Source: Bacteroides sp. An322
Lineage (GTDB): Bacteria > Bacteroidota > Bacteroidia > Bacteroidales > Bacteroidaceae
NCBI RefSeq assembly: GCF_002161765.1
Contig: NZ_NFIN01000005.1
Coordinates: 62,001-126,000 of the forward strand
Direction: 5' to 3'
DNA length: 64,000 nucleotides
The position numbers and the translations under genes were made by a program. The notes below the pieces were generated by a model, which was given only the letters and a program-made list of their open reading frames with translations, ran no database searches and was not told where the DNA came from. This document shows, piece after piece, positions 1 to 9,108 of the stretch (within the stretch, counting starts at the first letter, position 1; each line of letters starts with the position of its first letter).

Positions 1-315
1 TCCTCCGATGACAATCAAAGCATCGATTTCTTCACGTTGCATGGTTTCGTATGCAATCTTACGTCCTTCTGGAGTCTTGAATTCCTGGCAACGTGCTGTC
101 TTCAGGATGGTTCCTCCTTGCTGGATGATGTTGCTTACATTTTGTGTTTTGAATTCTTGGATTTCTCCTGTAATCAAGCCTTTGTATCCTCTGTAGATGC
201 CTTTTACTCTCAGTCCGTTATAAATGGCTGAACGTGTCACAGCACGGATAGCTGCGTTCATACCCGGGGCATCGCCTCCCGAAGTCAGAATACCAATACA
301 TTTAATAGTTCCCAT
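1..315 (-). CDS. pfkA: 6-phosphofructokinase, N-terminal part
   Basis: ATP-dependent phosphofructokinase, the committed step of cytosolic glycolysis (fructose 6-phosphate to fructose 1,6-bisphosphate). Only the first 105 codons are inside the window; the gene runs off the left edge with no stop. From the ATG at 313-315 the protein begins [20 protein letters not shown], the nucleotide-binding [12 protein letters not shown] signature of bacterial PfkA, and the visible part ends at the conserved ALIVIGG strand. It is read from its own promoter (349-380), whose upstream box lies inside the 3' end of ispH. The family assignment is secure; the rest of the catalytic domain cannot be seen. Confidence 0.93.
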   Translation of the reverse strand, partial: MGTIKCIGILTSGGDAPGMNAAIRAVTRSAIYNGLRVKGIYRGYKGLITGEIQEFKTQNVSNIIQQGGTILKTARCQEFKTPEGRKIAYETMQREEIDALIVIGG

Positions 316-348
316 AAAAAAATGTCATTCGTTAATTATCGTATGTGG

Positions 349-380
349 CAAAGGTATTAAAAATCTCATGTACAAGCAAA
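349..380 (-). promoter_or_regulatory. pfkA promoter
   Basis: On the minus strand, TTTG (377-380) is followed after 20 bases by TACCTTTG (349-356), an exact match to the Bacteroidetes -33/-7 consensus. The -33 box overlaps the last codons of ispH. Confidence 0.75.
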
Positions 381-1289
381 TGTATTACCTTCTATTTTTA
401 TGTTTTTTGTTATCGAAAGAATGGCGTCCTTGCATGCTTCCATCAGCCATTTCGGAGTGGATGTCGCTCCGCAAATGCCTATCGAGTGCGCTTCGTGCAA
501 TAAAAGCGGGTCTATTTCTTCCGGTTTGTCAATCTGATACGAGTTCGGATTGACTTTATGGCATTCTTGGAAAAGTATTTTGCCGTTCGAACTTTTGTGT
601 CCGCATACGAAGAATACCAAATCGTGTGCGGAGGCAAACTTGCGTATTTCGGGCATACGGTTTGCCACTTGCCGGCAAATGGTGTCATAATATTGGAAAG
701 TGGTAGGGGGGACGATATGTGCCTGAATGTAGGCAACTATTTCCCTGAATTCATCGAGTGATTTGGTGGTTTGCGAATACAGGCGGATGTGCTTGGTGAA
801 ATCCAGCCGTTTGGCTTCTTCCAAATTCTCGATGACGATAGCTTTCCCGTTGGTTTGCCCTACTAACCCCAAGACTTCGGCATGCCCGTTCTTTCCGAAT
901 ATGACGATTTGCTTGTCTTTCCCGTCCGGGCTTTCTGTATCAAATTCCTGCTTGATGCGTTTTTGCAGGCGCAGGACTACAGGGCAGGTGGCGTCGATGA
1001 TTTCTATATTGTTCTCCCGTGCTTGTTGGTAGGTTTGGGGAGGTTCGCCGTGGGCTCTGAGCAATACTTTCACGTGGTTAAGCCGAGCGAATCTTTCATG
1101 GTCGATGGTGATAAGTCCGAGTTCTTTCAGCCGTTCGCATTCTTGTCCGTTGTGTACGATGTCGCCCAGGCAATATAAGGTGTCTCCTTTCGCCAGTTCT
1201 TCTTCGGCTTTCTTGATAGCGGTGGTCACCCCGAAGCAGAAGCCGGAACTTTCGTCGATTTCCACTTGTTTTTCGTTCGGTTCCATCAT
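366..1289 (-). CDS. ispH: 4-hydroxy-3-methylbut-2-enyl diphosphate reductase
   Basis: IspH/LytB, the last enzyme of the MEP isoprenoid pathway, reducing HMBPP to IPP and DMAPP with a [4Fe-4S] cluster. The 307-residue protein has the three expected cluster cysteines: C18 (SSGFCFGV), C102 (DATCPVV) and C205 (DTICRQ). The substrate-binding residues H46, H80 and E82 and the late SSNG and GATSTP motifs are also present. Length fits the family. Its start overlaps the cmk stop by four bases (ATGA), so the two are translationally coupled; the fused IspH/LytB-cytidylate kinase theme is common in other phyla, here as two adjacent genes. It is followed at once by pfkA, which has its own promoter. Confidence 0.96.
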   Translation of the reverse strand: MMEPNEKQVEIDESSGFCFGVTTAIKKAEEELAKGDTLYCLGDIVHNGQECERLKELGLITIDHERFARLNHVKVLLRAHGEPPQTYQQARENNIEIIDATCPVVLRLQKRIKQEFDTESPDGKDKQIVIFGKNGHAEVLGLVGQTNGKAIVIENLEEAKRLDFTKHIRLYSQTTKSLDEFREIVAYIQAHIVPPTTFQYYDTICRQVANRMPEIRKFASAHDLVFFVCGHKSSNGKILFQECHKVNPNSYQIDKPEEIDPLLLHEAHSIGICGATSTPKWLMEACKDAILSITKNIKIEGNTFACT

Positions 1290-1975
1290 TGGGCTACGTG
1301 TTTGTATTGGTTAATCAGCCATTCTTTTTGTTCCGTAAGAGTCATATTGCTATTGTCCAACAAGATGGCATCATCCGCTTTGCGCAACGGACTGACTTCT
1401 CTTGTCTGGTCGATGCGGTCCCGCTCTTCCACGTTATGCAGGATGTCTTCGTACGATGCGTGTTGTCCTTTGGCTTGTAATTCGTCATACCGGCGTTGGG
1501 CGCGGATTTCGGGAGATGCGGTGACGAATATCTTCAGTTCCGCATCGGGGAATACCGTAGTGCCGATATCCCGTCCGTCCATGACAATGCCTTTTTCCTT
1601 GCCCATTTCTTGTTGCTGGCGTACCAGTGCCTCGCGCACAAAGCCGAGTGCAGCTACAGGGCTGACCTTCGAAGAAACCTCCAACGTGCGGATTTGGTTT
1701 TCCACGTCTTTTCCGTTCAGGTAAGTACGGGGAAGAGAGGTTGTTGGGTCCAGCCGGAAAGAAATGTGTATTTGGCTGATGTCCCGTTTCAGTTCATCGG
1801 TCTTTATTTCACCTTCCGGACTGAAGAGTCCGTGCTCGATGCAATAAAGGGTTACGGCACGGTACATGGCTCCGCTATCTATATAGATGTAGCCGATTTC
1901 TTTCGCCAGGTCTTTTGCCATGGTGCTTTTTCCGCACGACGAAAATCCGTCGATGGCAATGGTTATCTTTTTCAT
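1286..1975 (-). CDS. cmk: Cytidylate kinase
   Basis: Phosphorylates CMP and dCMP to the diphosphates with ATP in the cytosol. The 229-residue protein opens with a P-loop GFSSCGKST at residues 10-18, followed by the [12 protein letters not shown] substrate segment and the [13 protein letters not shown] motif typical of Cmk, then the lid-region arginines ([10 protein letters not shown]). Length is normal. It is the first gene of a two-gene unit with ispH and is divergent from the prenyl synthase at 2110, with a -7 box at 2004-2011. Confidence 0.96.
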   Translation of the reverse strand: MKKITIAIDGFSSCGKSTMAKDLAKEIGYIYIDSGAMYRAVTLYCIEHGLFSPEGEIKTDELKRDISQIHISFRLDPTTSLPRTYLNGKDVENQIRTLEVSSKVSPVAALGFVREALVRQQQEMGKEKGIVMDGRDIGTTVFPDAELKIFVTASPEIRAQRRYDELQAKGQHASYEDILHNVEERDRIDQTREVSPLRKADDAILLDNSNMTLTEQKEWLINQYKHVAQ

Positions 1976-2003
1976 CTTTTTCTTTTGCTTTGTGATTTGG
2001 CTT

Positions 2004-2011
2004 CAAAGATA
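2004..2011 (-). promoter_or_regulatory. cmk-ispH -7 box
   Basis: TATCTTTG on the minus strand, 29 bases before the cmk start. No clear -33 TTTG is seen at the usual spacing. Confidence 0.5.
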
Positions 2012-2067
2012 CGCATTTTTTCTGTATAATTCTTCCTTTATCCGATGGGTCGTTTTAAGTTTTCCAT

Positions 2068-2075
2068 TATATTTG
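2068..2075 (+). promoter_or_regulatory. -7 box for the polyprenyl synthase gene
   Basis: TATATTTG, 34 bases before the ATG at 2110. It shares the divergent intergenic region with the cmk promoter. The -33 element is weak. Confidence 0.5.
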
Positions 2076-2109
2076 CAGGACAGAGTATCTAAAACGAAAA
2101 AAGAATATC

Positions 2110-3093
2110 ATGAAACAACAAACACCGAAGGAATTACAAGAGCTTTTCCATTTGTACCTGAATGGGCTGGCTTATGCCCGTGCCCCGAAGGGGTTGTACG
2201 AACCGATAGAATATGTGCTCGACATTGGCGGGAAGCGTATACGCCCCGTGTTAATGTTGCTTGCTTATAACTTGTTTAAAGAAGACGTGCAGTCTGTCCT
2301 TCCGCAGGCGGCAGCCTTGGAGACCTATCATAACTTTACTTTGCTGCATGATGACTTGATGGATAAGGCAGATATGCGCCGAAGCAAACCTACCGTACAC
2401 AAGCGCTGGAACGAGAATACAGCTATCCTTTCAGGCGATGCGATGATTATCCTTGCCTATCAGTTTTTGATGAAAGGTTGTCCGGAGGAATATGTGCGCT
2501 CTGTGATGGACGTTTTTTCACAGACTGCCCTTGAAGTGTGCGAGGGACAACAATGGGATATGGAGTTTGAAAACCGCCAAGATGTGACGGTGGACGAGTA
2601 TATGGAAATGATACGTCTGAAGACTTCAGTGTTGCTGGCAGGGGCATTAAAGATGGGTGCCATACTGGGCGGTGCTTCCGTTTCGGATGCACAGAAGTTA
2701 TACGATTTTGGCATCCAGATTGGTCTTGCATTTCAGTTGCAGGATGATTATTTGGATGTTTACGGTGATCCGGAAGTCTTCGGAAAGAATATCGGAGGGG
2801 ATATTTTGTGCAACAAGAAGACATTCATGCTGATTACGGCTTTCGAACGTGCTGATGAGGCTACGGAAGCGGAATTGCGGAACTGGATGACCATGGAGAA
2901 ATATGACCCTGCCCAGAAGATAGAAGCCGTTACGGCTATATATAATAAGGAGAAGATAGGGGATATTTGTCAAGCGAAGATAGAAGGCTATTACCGCCAA
3001 GGGATGCAGTTGCTGGAAGAAGTGAATGTCGAACCCGCATATAAGCAACACCTGCTGGGCTTTGTGCAGGGATGGATGCATCGTAATTTATAA
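2110..3093 (+). CDS. Trans-polyprenyl diphosphate synthase (FPP/GGPP type)
   Basis: Head-to-tail condensation of IPP with an allylic diphosphate, feeding quinone and undecaprenyl carrier synthesis. The 327-residue protein has GGKRIRP (40-46), the first aspartate-rich motif DDLMD (81-85) followed by RRSKPTVH, and the second motif DDYLD (212-216). The first motif has the short DDxxD spacing. Chain length cannot be fixed from sequence alone: the residues just before DDLMD (NFTLLH) have one aromatic residue at the -5 position, compatible with FPP or GGPP. It is followed directly by the TatD-like gene, whose reading frame begins right after this stop. Confidence 0.9.
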   Translation: MKQQTPKELQELFHLYLNGLAYARAPKGLYEPIEYVLDIGGKRIRPVLMLLAYNLFKEDVQSVLPQAAALETYHNFTLLHDDLMDKADMRRSKPTVHKRWNENTAILSGDAMIILAYQFLMKGCPEEYVRSVMDVFSQTALEVCEGQQWDMEFENRQDVTVDEYMEMIRLKTSVLLAGALKMGAILGGASVSDAQKLYDFGIQIGLAFQLQDDYLDVYGDPEVFGKNIGGDILCNKKTFMLITAFERADEATEAELRNWMTMEKYDPAQKIEAVTAIYNKEKIGDICQAKIEGYYRQGMQLLEEVNVEPAYKQHLLGFVQGWMHRNL

Positions 3094-3114
3094 ATGAAGA
3101 AGGAAAGGGTTGTT

Positions 3115-3906
3115 ATGGTTCATTTGATAGATACACATACCCATTTGTTCGTGGAAGAGTTTGATGAAGACCGTGAATTGGCATTAATTCGTGCAAAGGA
3201 AGCTGGAGTGACACGTTTGTTTATGCCCAATATTGACGATGATTCGGTTGAGCAGATGCTGGCTTTTTGTGATGCACACGAAGATTGTTATCCGATGATT
3301 GGGTTGCATCCCACTTCGGTGGATGAAGGTTGGAAATCCCGATTGGAACGGATAGAACATTGGTTTCGTTCCGGTCATGTTTTTTATGGAATCGGAGAAG
3401 TCGGCATGGACTTATATTGGGATTCCACTTACCGGAAGGAACAGATGGAAGTTTTAGACAGGCAAGTGGGCTGGGCTTTGGAAGCTGGTCTGCCATTGAT
3501 CGTTCATTGTCGTGAGGCGTATCCCGAATTGCTGGAAGTTTTGACACCGTATAAGAACGAGCCTTTATTTGGTATTTTCCATAGCTTTACGGGAACGGTG
3601 GATGATGCGGAGAAATTATTGGAGTATACAGGTTTCATGTTGGGCATCAATGGAGTGGTGACATTCAAGAAAAGCACGCTGGCTGAAGTCTTGAAAAAAG
3701 CCGTTCCTATCAGGCGCATTGTCTTGGAAACCGATTCTCCCTATTTGGCTCCGGTGCCTTATCGGGGGACGCGGAATGAGAGCGCGTATATTGTAAAAGT
3801 AGCTGAAAAGCTATCAGATGTTTACGGGAAACCCTTAGGCGATATAGCAAGTATAACGTCTTCCAATGCCTTGAAAGTATTCCGAAAACATAGGGAAGCG
3901 TTTTAA
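3115..3906 (+). CDS. TatD-family metal-dependent DNase
   Basis: TatD-type amidohydrolase-fold nuclease, a cytosolic 3'-5' exonuclease in characterised members. The N-terminal metal motif is LIDTHTHLF, followed by IGLHPTSVDE, GIGEVGMDLYWD, PLIVHCREAYPE, IFHSFTG and the C-terminal ETDSPYLAPVPYRG motif, all diagnostic. I chose the ATG at 3115 because it gives the usual short lead (MVHLIDTH) and lies six bases after AAGGAAAGG. A longer frame starts at 3094 immediately after the upstream stop and would add MKKERVV. It is co-directional with the prenyl synthase and probably co-transcribed. Confidence 0.93.
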   Translation: MVHLIDTHTHLFVEEFDEDRELALIRAKEAGVTRLFMPNIDDDSVEQMLAFCDAHEDCYPMIGLHPTSVDEGWKSRLERIEHWFRSGHVFYGIGEVGMDLYWDSTYRKEQMEVLDRQVGWALEAGLPLIVHCREAYPELLEVLTPYKNEPLFGIFHSFTGTVDDAEKLLEYTGFMLGINGVVTFKKSTLAEVLKKAVPIRRIVLETDSPYLAPVPYRGTRNESAYIVKVAEKLSDVYGKPLGDIASITSSNALKVFRKHREAF

Positions 3907-3974
3907 AATATCTTAATTTCATCCTTTCAGGCGAATTTTAAGCGAAGAAATGCGGTTAGAATGGAAAAAAAGAA

Positions 3975-3982
3975 TACTTTTG
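3975..3982 (+). promoter_or_regulatory. -7 box for tRNA-Ser
   Basis: TACTTTTG, 57 bases upstream of the mature tRNA 5' end. It lies between the two arms of a 12-bp inverted repeat (3925-3936 and 4020-4031). Confidence 0.5.
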
Positions 3983-4039
3983 CAAACCAAATCATAGGGA
4001 ATTGCATTTCCGAGTTGTGATTCGCCTGAAAATTGAAAA

Positions 4040-4127
4040 GGAGAGGTGCTCGAGTGGTTGAAGAGGCACGCCTGGAAAGCGTGTATACGCCAAAAGCGTA
4101 TCACGGGTTCGAATCCCGTTCTCTCCG
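4040..4127 (+). tRNA. tRNA-Ser (GGA)
   Basis: Full class II cloverleaf of 88 bases. The acceptor stem GGAGAGG pairs with TCTCTCC with discriminator G4127. The anticodon stem CACGC/GCGTG (4067-4071, 4079-4083) carries loop CTGGAAA with anticodon GGA at 4074-4076, reading UCC/UCU. A long variable arm (TATACGC..GCGTATC) and the T arm ACGGG-TTCGAAT-CCCGT are present. CCA is not encoded. Confidence 0.97.
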
Positions 4128-4323
4128 CAGTAGTAGAATCTGTCTGTAACGGTTCCGGAATAATCAGCAAAAGTCTCTTTTACCTCAATAGATGAAGTCT
4201 TCCTGTAGCATATATTCTACCCCTGTTGGCGCTTGGAAGATATTCAGATTCATTTTATGGTACAATATTACAAAATAATAAGAGATAACACAGAGAATGT
4301 GTGGACATTCGACAAGAAATTTG

Positions 4324-4331
4324 TAAGTTTG
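4324..4331 (+). promoter_or_regulatory. -7 box for the secreted protein gene
   Basis: TAAGTTTG, 25 bases before the ATG at 4357; no good -33 match. Confidence 0.45.
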
Positions 4332-4356
4332 TGCTCAAAATTTAAAAGCTAGAAAT

Positions 4357-5061
4357 ATGAAAAAGATGATTTTGTTTATTTTTGCCCTGCTGGCATGCCA
4401 TGCGGGTTATGCCCAATACTTTTGTACGATAGAGGGGGCAGAGCTTCATTATGTGAATTACGATGAAGCGGGGCAAAGCGTATCGAACGAGACGGCTGTA
4501 GTAGGATATGTCGGGAGAGACGGGAATAACCTATCGGCGGCATACGTGAATAAGATTGTGACCAACAAGCTGAAGGGGAACACCAGCTATACCCGATTCG
4601 ACTGGAATTATGACGGAAATCAGACGGTTTGTGTGGAAGATTTGGGGTTCGGACCGTATATCGACTCCGATTCCGACCCTGCCAAATACAATACTGCGGC
4701 ACGTGCAGCCATGCAAGAGGAATTGAAGTTTAAGGGTGACAATTCGTTGATTCTCAAACGGAATGCAAAGGCAGGCGAGAGTATGCCCGACCGTTCGTAT
4801 TCGCTTATCGTAAATATGCTGAAAAACGAGATTACCTTGTCGGGTGCCACTTACATGGGAGAAGAACGGATAAGTACTACCGCCGGTAAGTTCGATTGCA
4901 TCAAGATTTCGTATCTGAAGCGCACGAAAGTCTTGCTGAAGACCACCACCCACCGCATCAACGAATGGTATGCCGAAGGCATCGGGTTGGTGAAATCCGA
5001 ATCGTTTGATATGAAAGGCAAACCGGCAGGAAAGACTTTGCTGGTGAAAATCGTGAAGTAG
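4357..5061 (+). CDS. Secreted protein of unknown function, DUF3108-like
   Basis: A 234-residue protein with a clear signal peptide (MKKMILFIFALLACHAGYAQ, cleavage after the Ala-Gln region near residue 20). The mature part is rich in beta-strand-like alternating sequence. The C-terminal third has a threonine-rich strand (KTTTHRINEW) and then YAEGIGLVKSES, resembling the W-YA-GIGLVK end of DUF3108/TapB-like periplasmic proteins; this is a tentative fold-level match. It is transcribed alone, ending at the convergent hairpin repeat 5116-5252. Function is not known. Confidence 0.7.
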   Translation: MKKMILFIFALLACHAGYAQYFCTIEGAELHYVNYDEAGQSVSNETAVVGYVGRDGNNLSAAYVNKIVTNKLKGNTSYTRFDWNYDGNQTVCVEDLGFGPYIDSDSDPAKYNTAARAAMQEELKFKGDNSLILKRNAKAGESMPDRSYSLIVNMLKNEITLSGATYMGEERISTTAGKFDCIKISYLKRTKVLLKTTTHRINEWYAEGIGLVKSESFDMKGKPAGKTLLVKIVK

Positions 5062-5115
5062 TTAATAGTTATAGCCAATCAGAAATGAATTTGCGAAAGA
5101 TGTGCGGCTTATTTC

Positions 5116-5252
5116 ATTGAACACAAAGACACGGAGGCACAGAGTTTTAATTTTAGAGAAGACAAAGTCCACCGAGAAAAGCACTGACTCTGTGAACTTT
5201 GTCTTCTCTTCTATATTTATTTCTTTGTGCCTCTGTGTCTCTGTGTTCAATT
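5116..5252. repeat. Long quasi-repeat hairpin, convergent junction
   Basis: Left arm 5116-5168 (ACACAAAGACACGGAGGCAC and onward) and right arm 5197-5252 (CCTCTGTGTCTCTGTGTTCA at its end) are complementary over about 50 bases with few gaps. Arms are made of an imperfect ACACAGAG-type unit. It lies between two converging genes and could terminate both. An outer AT-rich pair (GTTAATAG near 5059 with CTATTAAC near 5271) extends the dyad to the stop codons. Confidence 0.85.
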
Positions 5253-5281
5253 TTAACTATTCATTATTCGCTATTAACTTG

Positions 5282-6934
5282 CTAAATGATTTCAATCCCT
5301 TGCTCCTCGCAAAGCTTCAGGCTCAGTTCTTTCAGCTTGAACTTCTGTATTTTCCCGCTTCCCGTCATGGGGAACTCTTTCACGAAGAAGATGTATTTCG
5401 GGATTTTATAACGGGCTATCTTGCCTTCGCAGAACTCGCGCACGTCGAACTCGTTCATCGTGTATCCTTCGTGCAGGATGATGAACGCGCCCACCGCTTC
5501 GCCGTATTTCTTCGACGGCACTCCGGCTACCTGCACGTCCTTGATGCCCGGCATCTGATAGAGGAATTCTTCTATCTCGCGCGGGTAGATGTTCTCGCCG
5601 CCGCGGATAATCATGTCCTTGATGCGTCCCGTGATGCGGTAGTTCCCGTCCGCGTCCTTCACGCCCAAGTCGCCCGAATGGAGGAATCCGTTCTTGTCTA
5701 TCACTTCGGCGGTGGCTTGCGGGTTCTTGTAATAGCCCTTCATGTTGTTATACCCGCGGTTGCACATCTCGCCTTGCACGCCTACGGGACATTCCTCGCC
5801 CGTATCGGGGTCGATGACCTTCACTTCGGTAAACTCGAAGTCATGCCCTACGGTGTTGTAGCGCACTTCGGCAGGGTCGTCTATGCGGCTATGCGTCATG
5901 CCCGGCGAAGTCTCGGTCAGCCCGTACACGCTGGTTACGCGCATGTGCATCTTTTCTTCCACCTGCTTCATCAGTTCCACCGGGCAGAGCGACCCTGCCA
6001 TGATGCCCGTGCGCAGGCAGGTCAGGTCGAACAGGTCGAACATCGGGTGGTTCAGCTCGGCGATGAACATCGTGGGCACGCCGTAGAGTGCCGTGCAACG
6101 TTCCTTATGAACGGACGCTAATACCACTAACGGGTCGAAACGCTCTACCATCACTTCCGTACATCCGTGGGTGAGGCAGTTCATCGTGGCAAGCACCACG
6201 CCGAAGCAATGGAACAAGGGGACGCATACGCACAACTTGTCGTCTTGGGTGAACTTCATGTGCTCTCCGGTCAGGAATCCGTTGTTGGCGATATTGTAAT
6301 GGGTCAGCATCACGCCTTTAGGGAAGCCGGTCGTCCCCGAAGTGTATTGCATGTTCACCGTATCGTGGCAATTCACCTTCTTTTTCGCTTCCGCTAACAC
6401 CTCGTCTTCGATGTTGTTCCCTAACAAGAGGATTTCAGCCGTGTTATACATCCCGCGGTATTTCTCCTGTCCGATGTAGATGACGTTGCGCATGTGGGGG
6501 AAACGCTTGCTCTTCATGTGCCCGCGCTCGAAGGTTTTCAGTTCGGGCAGCATGGTGTAGGTCATTTCCACAAAGTTGCTGTCCCTTTCCCCGTCTACGA
6601 TGCAGAGGGTGTGCATGTCTGAGTTTTCGCACAAATACTCCAGCTCGGCTTGCTTGTAGTTGGTGTTCACCGTAACGGCTACGGCACCTATCTTGGCACA
6701 AGCGTAGAGGAAAGTCAGCCAGTCGGGCACGTTCTTCGCCCAAATTCCCACGTGTGTGCCGTGGGTCACGCCGATGGCGAGCAGCCCCTTCGCCATGTTG
6801 TCCACACGGCGGTTGAACTGGCTCCACGTAAAGCGCAGGTTGCGGTCGGAATAGACCAAGTATTCTTTATCCGGCGACACGGCAGCCCAATGCTCCAGCC
6901 AGTCGCCCAGTGTTCGTTCTGAGAGTTGTAACAT
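5282..6934 (-). CDS. AMP-forming acyl-CoA synthetase
   Basis: Activates a fatty or other carboxylic acid to acyl-AMP and then acyl-CoA. The 550-residue protein has the AMP-binding P-loop [11 protein letters not shown] (197-207), VYGLTETSP, the hinge region [20 protein letters not shown] and the C-terminal catalytic lysine K528 in MTGSGKIQK. Length and motifs place it with FadD-like medium/long-chain synthetases; the substrate is not determined. The XRE-cupin regulator lies immediately upstream on the same strand, separated by hairpin repeat 6949-7041, a pairing that suggests substrate-responsive control. Confidence 0.9.
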   Translation of the reverse strand: MLQLSERTLGDWLEHWAAVSPDKEYLVYSDRNLRFTWSQFNRRVDNMAKGLLAIGVTHGTHVGIWAKNVPDWLTFLYACAKIGAVAVTVNTNYKQAELEYLCENSDMHTLCIVDGERDSNFVEMTYTMLPELKTFERGHMKSKRFPHMRNVIYIGQEKYRGMYNTAEILLLGNNIEDEVLAEAKKKVNCHDTVNMQYTSGTTGFPKGVMLTHYNIANNGFLTGEHMKFTQDDKLCVCVPLFHCFGVVLATMNCLTHGCTEVMVERFDPLVVLASVHKERCTALYGVPTMFIAELNHPMFDLFDLTCLRTGIMAGSLCPVELMKQVEEKMHMRVTSVYGLTETSPGMTHSRIDDPAEVRYNTVGHDFEFTEVKVIDPDTGEECPVGVQGEMCNRGYNNMKGYYKNPQATAEVIDKNGFLHSGDLGVKDADGNYRITGRIKDMIIRGGENIYPREIEEFLYQMPGIKDVQVAGVPSKKYGEAVGAFIILHEGYTMNEFDVREFCEGKIARYKIPKYIFFVKEFPMTGSGKIQKFKLKELSLKLCEEQGIEII

Positions 6935-6948
6935 AAGTTCTTGAGTTT

Positions 6949-7041
6949 TTCACCACAGATTACACAGATTGAATTAATAATCTCCGTGTCTTCTAATGGT
7001 GAATATAAAATATTATTTTAATCTGTGTAATCTGTGGTGAA
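6949..7041. repeat. 22-bp perfect hairpin, ACAGATT type
   Basis: TTCACCACAGATTACACAGATT (6949-6970) is perfectly complementary to 7020-7041. The arm contains two imperfect copies of CACAGATTA. Loop of 49 bases. It starts 14 bases upstream of the acyl-CoA synthetase start and ends 14 bases short of the regulator stop, so it sits in the middle of a probable two-gene unit. Confidence 0.9.
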
Positions 7042-7055
7042 ACATATACCAAGTG

Positions 7056-7631
7056 TTAAACCGGCGTATAGATTACCGCCAGAATCTGGGCAGCTTGCCC
7101 TTCGTAAGCGTGTACGTGATGCGGTACGATGGAATCGTAATAAATCGTGTCCCCTTCTTCCAGGATGTAAGTGTATTTGCCGTAATTGATTTCCAGCATT
7201 CCTTTCAGCACCATGATGAATTCCTCCCCTTCGTGCGCCGAGAGCGTAAACGCGTCCTTGTTCGCGTCGATGTCGATGATGAACGGTTCCATGTGGCGGT
7301 CTGCCTTGCTCCGCGAAAGCGAATGGTAATGCATGTGCTGGCGGGCGTTGGTGGCGTTGTTCGAGAAGCTGATGGTGTCGTCCGCTTCCCCGCGCCGGCA
7401 GATGACGGGACCCGCTTCATCGTTCTGGTCATCCAGGAAAGTGCCCAAGCGGACTCCCAGCGCACGTGCCAGTTTCAAGAGCGGAGCCAGCGAAGGGATG
7501 TCAATGTTCTGTTCGATGCGTTCGATTTGTTCTGCCGACAATCCTGTGCGTTCGGCAAGTTCGTCTATACTGATTTCTTTTGTTGTTCGCAATGCTTTTA
7601 TCTTTTCACCGATAACATTCGTGCGGTCCAT
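7056..7631 (-). CDS. XRE-family regulator with cupin domain
   Basis: A 191-residue cytosolic DNA-binding protein: helix-turn-helix domain at about residues 8-60 (EISIDELAERTGLSAEQIERIEQN) and a C-terminal cupin_2 barrel at about 115-188 (AHEGEEFIMVLKGMLEINYG, EEGDTIYYDSIVPHHVHA). The histidine- and glutamate-bearing cupin motifs could bind a metal or small ligand. Its place upstream of the acyl-CoA synthetase suggests that it controls that gene or senses its product; this is inferred from context only. Confidence 0.88.
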   Translation of the reverse strand: MDRTNVIGEKIKALRTTKEISIDELAERTGLSAEQIERIEQNIDIPSLAPLLKLARALGVRLGTFLDDQNDEAGPVICRRGEADDTISFSNNATNARQHMHYHSLSRSKADRHMEPFIIDIDANKDAFTLSAHEGEEFIMVLKGMLEINYGKYTYILEEGDTIYYDSIVPHHVHAYEGQAAQILAVIYTPV

Positions 7632-7681
7632 AGTATACGTGTTTTTTTGTTGTTATGTTTGATATTCAATTTGATATGTGG

Positions 7682-7689
7682 CAAAGGTA
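7682..7689 (-). promoter_or_regulatory. XRE-cupin gene -7 box
   Basis: TACCTTTG on the minus strand, 51 bases before the start at 7631. No -33 TTTG at normal spacing. Confidence 0.5.
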
Positions 7690-8128
7690 ATCATTTTTCC
7701 GAAAACAAGCAATAGGGGGAAACGGGAAAATGCGTCTCTCCTTCCGTTTTCTTTCTTTTCAGATGATTAAACCACTATGAATCAATACAATATACACGAT
7801 TTATTTTACCGTAGGGGCGGGGTCTGCCCGCCCGAAAACATCATCCGCTCTATTCACGGGCGCATTCGGGCAGGCATATTGGCTAATGCGAATACCCGTT
7901 TAATATTTAAAATAAAAGAGCCGTACCTAATAGAGCTAATTTCTATTGCGCGTTTCCACATATTTGCATCGGCGCGCGGAGCTATATGCATTGGGTTGCG
8001 CAAGCATTTCCGAGGGACGGTGCAAGCATATTCCTCCGTAACGCCGTAACGCTTGTTTTGCCGGTTATCTATTAACAGATTTTTGCACCCACTCGTTTCA
8101 AATCCATTGCCGTATGGAAGAGATGATG

Positions 8129-8136
8129 TACCTTTG
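8129..8136 (+). promoter_or_regulatory. EamA transporter -7 box
   Basis: TACCTTTG, 29 bases before the ATG at 8166. Confidence 0.5.
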
Positions 8137-8165
8137 CGCCGTTAAAGAATAAAATTAGGAAGACG

Positions 8166-9038
8166 ATGAAAGAGGCTTTGCTTAAACTTCACCTCTCGGT
8201 GCTGATAGCGGGAGGAACGGGCGTGTTCGGGCGGTTGATTACGCTGGGCGAGGGATTGTTAGTGTGGTACAGGCTGCTGCTTGCCACGCTGATGTTTTAC
8301 GCGGTGTTGTTCGTATTGAACAAAATCAGGAAGGTGCAGCGGACGGACGTGGTGAAAATCGCGTCGACGGGAGTGCTGTTGGCGATGCACTGGCTGTTCT
8401 TTTACGGGAGCATCAAGGCATCGAACGTGTCTATCGGCGTGGTGTGCCTTTCGCTGATGAGCTTCTTCACCGCCTTGTTCGACCCGCTCATCAACCGCCG
8501 CCGGATTTCGATGGGGGAAATCTTGTTCAGCCTTATCGGGGTGGCGGGCATCGTGCTCATCTTCCACTTCGACACCCGCTACCGTACAGGCATCCTGATG
8601 GGCGTCCTTTCGTCGGCATTGGCTTCGCTCTTCACCATCTGCAACAAGCGCGTGGCTTCGGATTATCCGTCGGGCACGGTGCTGCTTTACGAGATGGGAG
8701 GCGGTTTCGTGGGGTTAAGCTTATTGTTGCCTTTCTACCTGCATTTCTTCCCTGTAGAGACACTTGTGCCTTCGGCTTCTGATTGGGCGAGCCTGCTGGT
8801 GCTTGCTTCGCTGTGTACCGTATGCCTTTACATCTTGCAGATACAGGTGCTGAAGAAGGTCTCCGCCTTTACGTTCAACCTGACTTACAACCTGGAGCCT
8901 ATCTACAGCATCATCTTGGCAATGATTATTTTCGGCGAGGCGAAAGACCTGAACTTCAGTTTCTATACGGGATTAGGGCTGATCTTCTTGTCGGTAGCTT
9001 TGCAGACTTACCGGATTATAGGGGAAATGAAGAAATAA
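8166..9038 (+). CDS. EamA/DMT-family transporter
   Basis: Inner-membrane drug/metabolite transporter of 290 residues with about ten hydrophobic segments in two repeated halves, the 10-TM DMT layout. Typical features include the first-half end MHWLFFYGSIKASNVSIGVV and the second-half FNLTYNLEPIYSIILAMIIFGE, the usual NLEP-Y-glutamate signature of EamA proteins. The substrate cannot be predicted. It is a single-gene unit ended by the hairpin at 9052-9098. Confidence 0.9.
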   Translation: MKEALLKLHLSVLIAGGTGVFGRLITLGEGLLVWYRLLLATLMFYAVLFVLNKIRKVQRTDVVKIASTGVLLAMHWLFFYGSIKASNVSIGVVCLSLMSFFTALFDPLINRRRISMGEILFSLIGVAGIVLIFHFDTRYRTGILMGVLSSALASLFTICNKRVASDYPSGTVLLYEMGGGFVGLSLLLPFYLHFFPVETLVPSASDWASLLVLASLCTVCLYILQIQVLKKVSAFTFNLTYNLEPIYSIILAMIIFGEAKDLNFSFYTGLGLIFLSVALQTYRIIGEMKK

Positions 9039-9051
9039 GATTGGGCTAAGG

Positions 9052-9098
9052 TGAGGGTGTGCTAAATGAACGTTGATTTTTATTTCGGCACACCCTCA
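9052..9098. terminator. Bidirectional terminator
   Basis: An 11-bp perfect stem, TGAGGGTGTGC (9052-9062) with GCACACCCTCA (9088-9098), between converging EamA and MFS genes. Confidence 0.7.
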
Positions 9099-9108
9099 GT
9101 TTCAGCTT

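Larger units (their letters stand above)
7632..8165. other. Intergenic region, 534 bases
   Basis: Divergent intergenic region. It holds a -7 box for the XRE gene (7682-7689), a GC-rich segment with CTGCCCG near 7827 facing CGGGCAG near 7869 (a possible repeat remnant), and a -7 box for the EamA gene (8129-8136). An open frame at 7777-8049 has no recognisable domain and low coding character; I do not call it. Confidence 0.6.

Noticed and set aside
5102-6121. 339-codon plus-strand frame beginning in a hairpin repeat
   Set aside because: It starts in the repeat 5116-5252 and then mirrors the acyl-CoA synthetase.
7777-8049. 90-codon frame in the XRE-EamA gap
   Set aside because: No domain, crosses the GC-rich inverted segment, and has no ribosome-binding or promoter context of its own.
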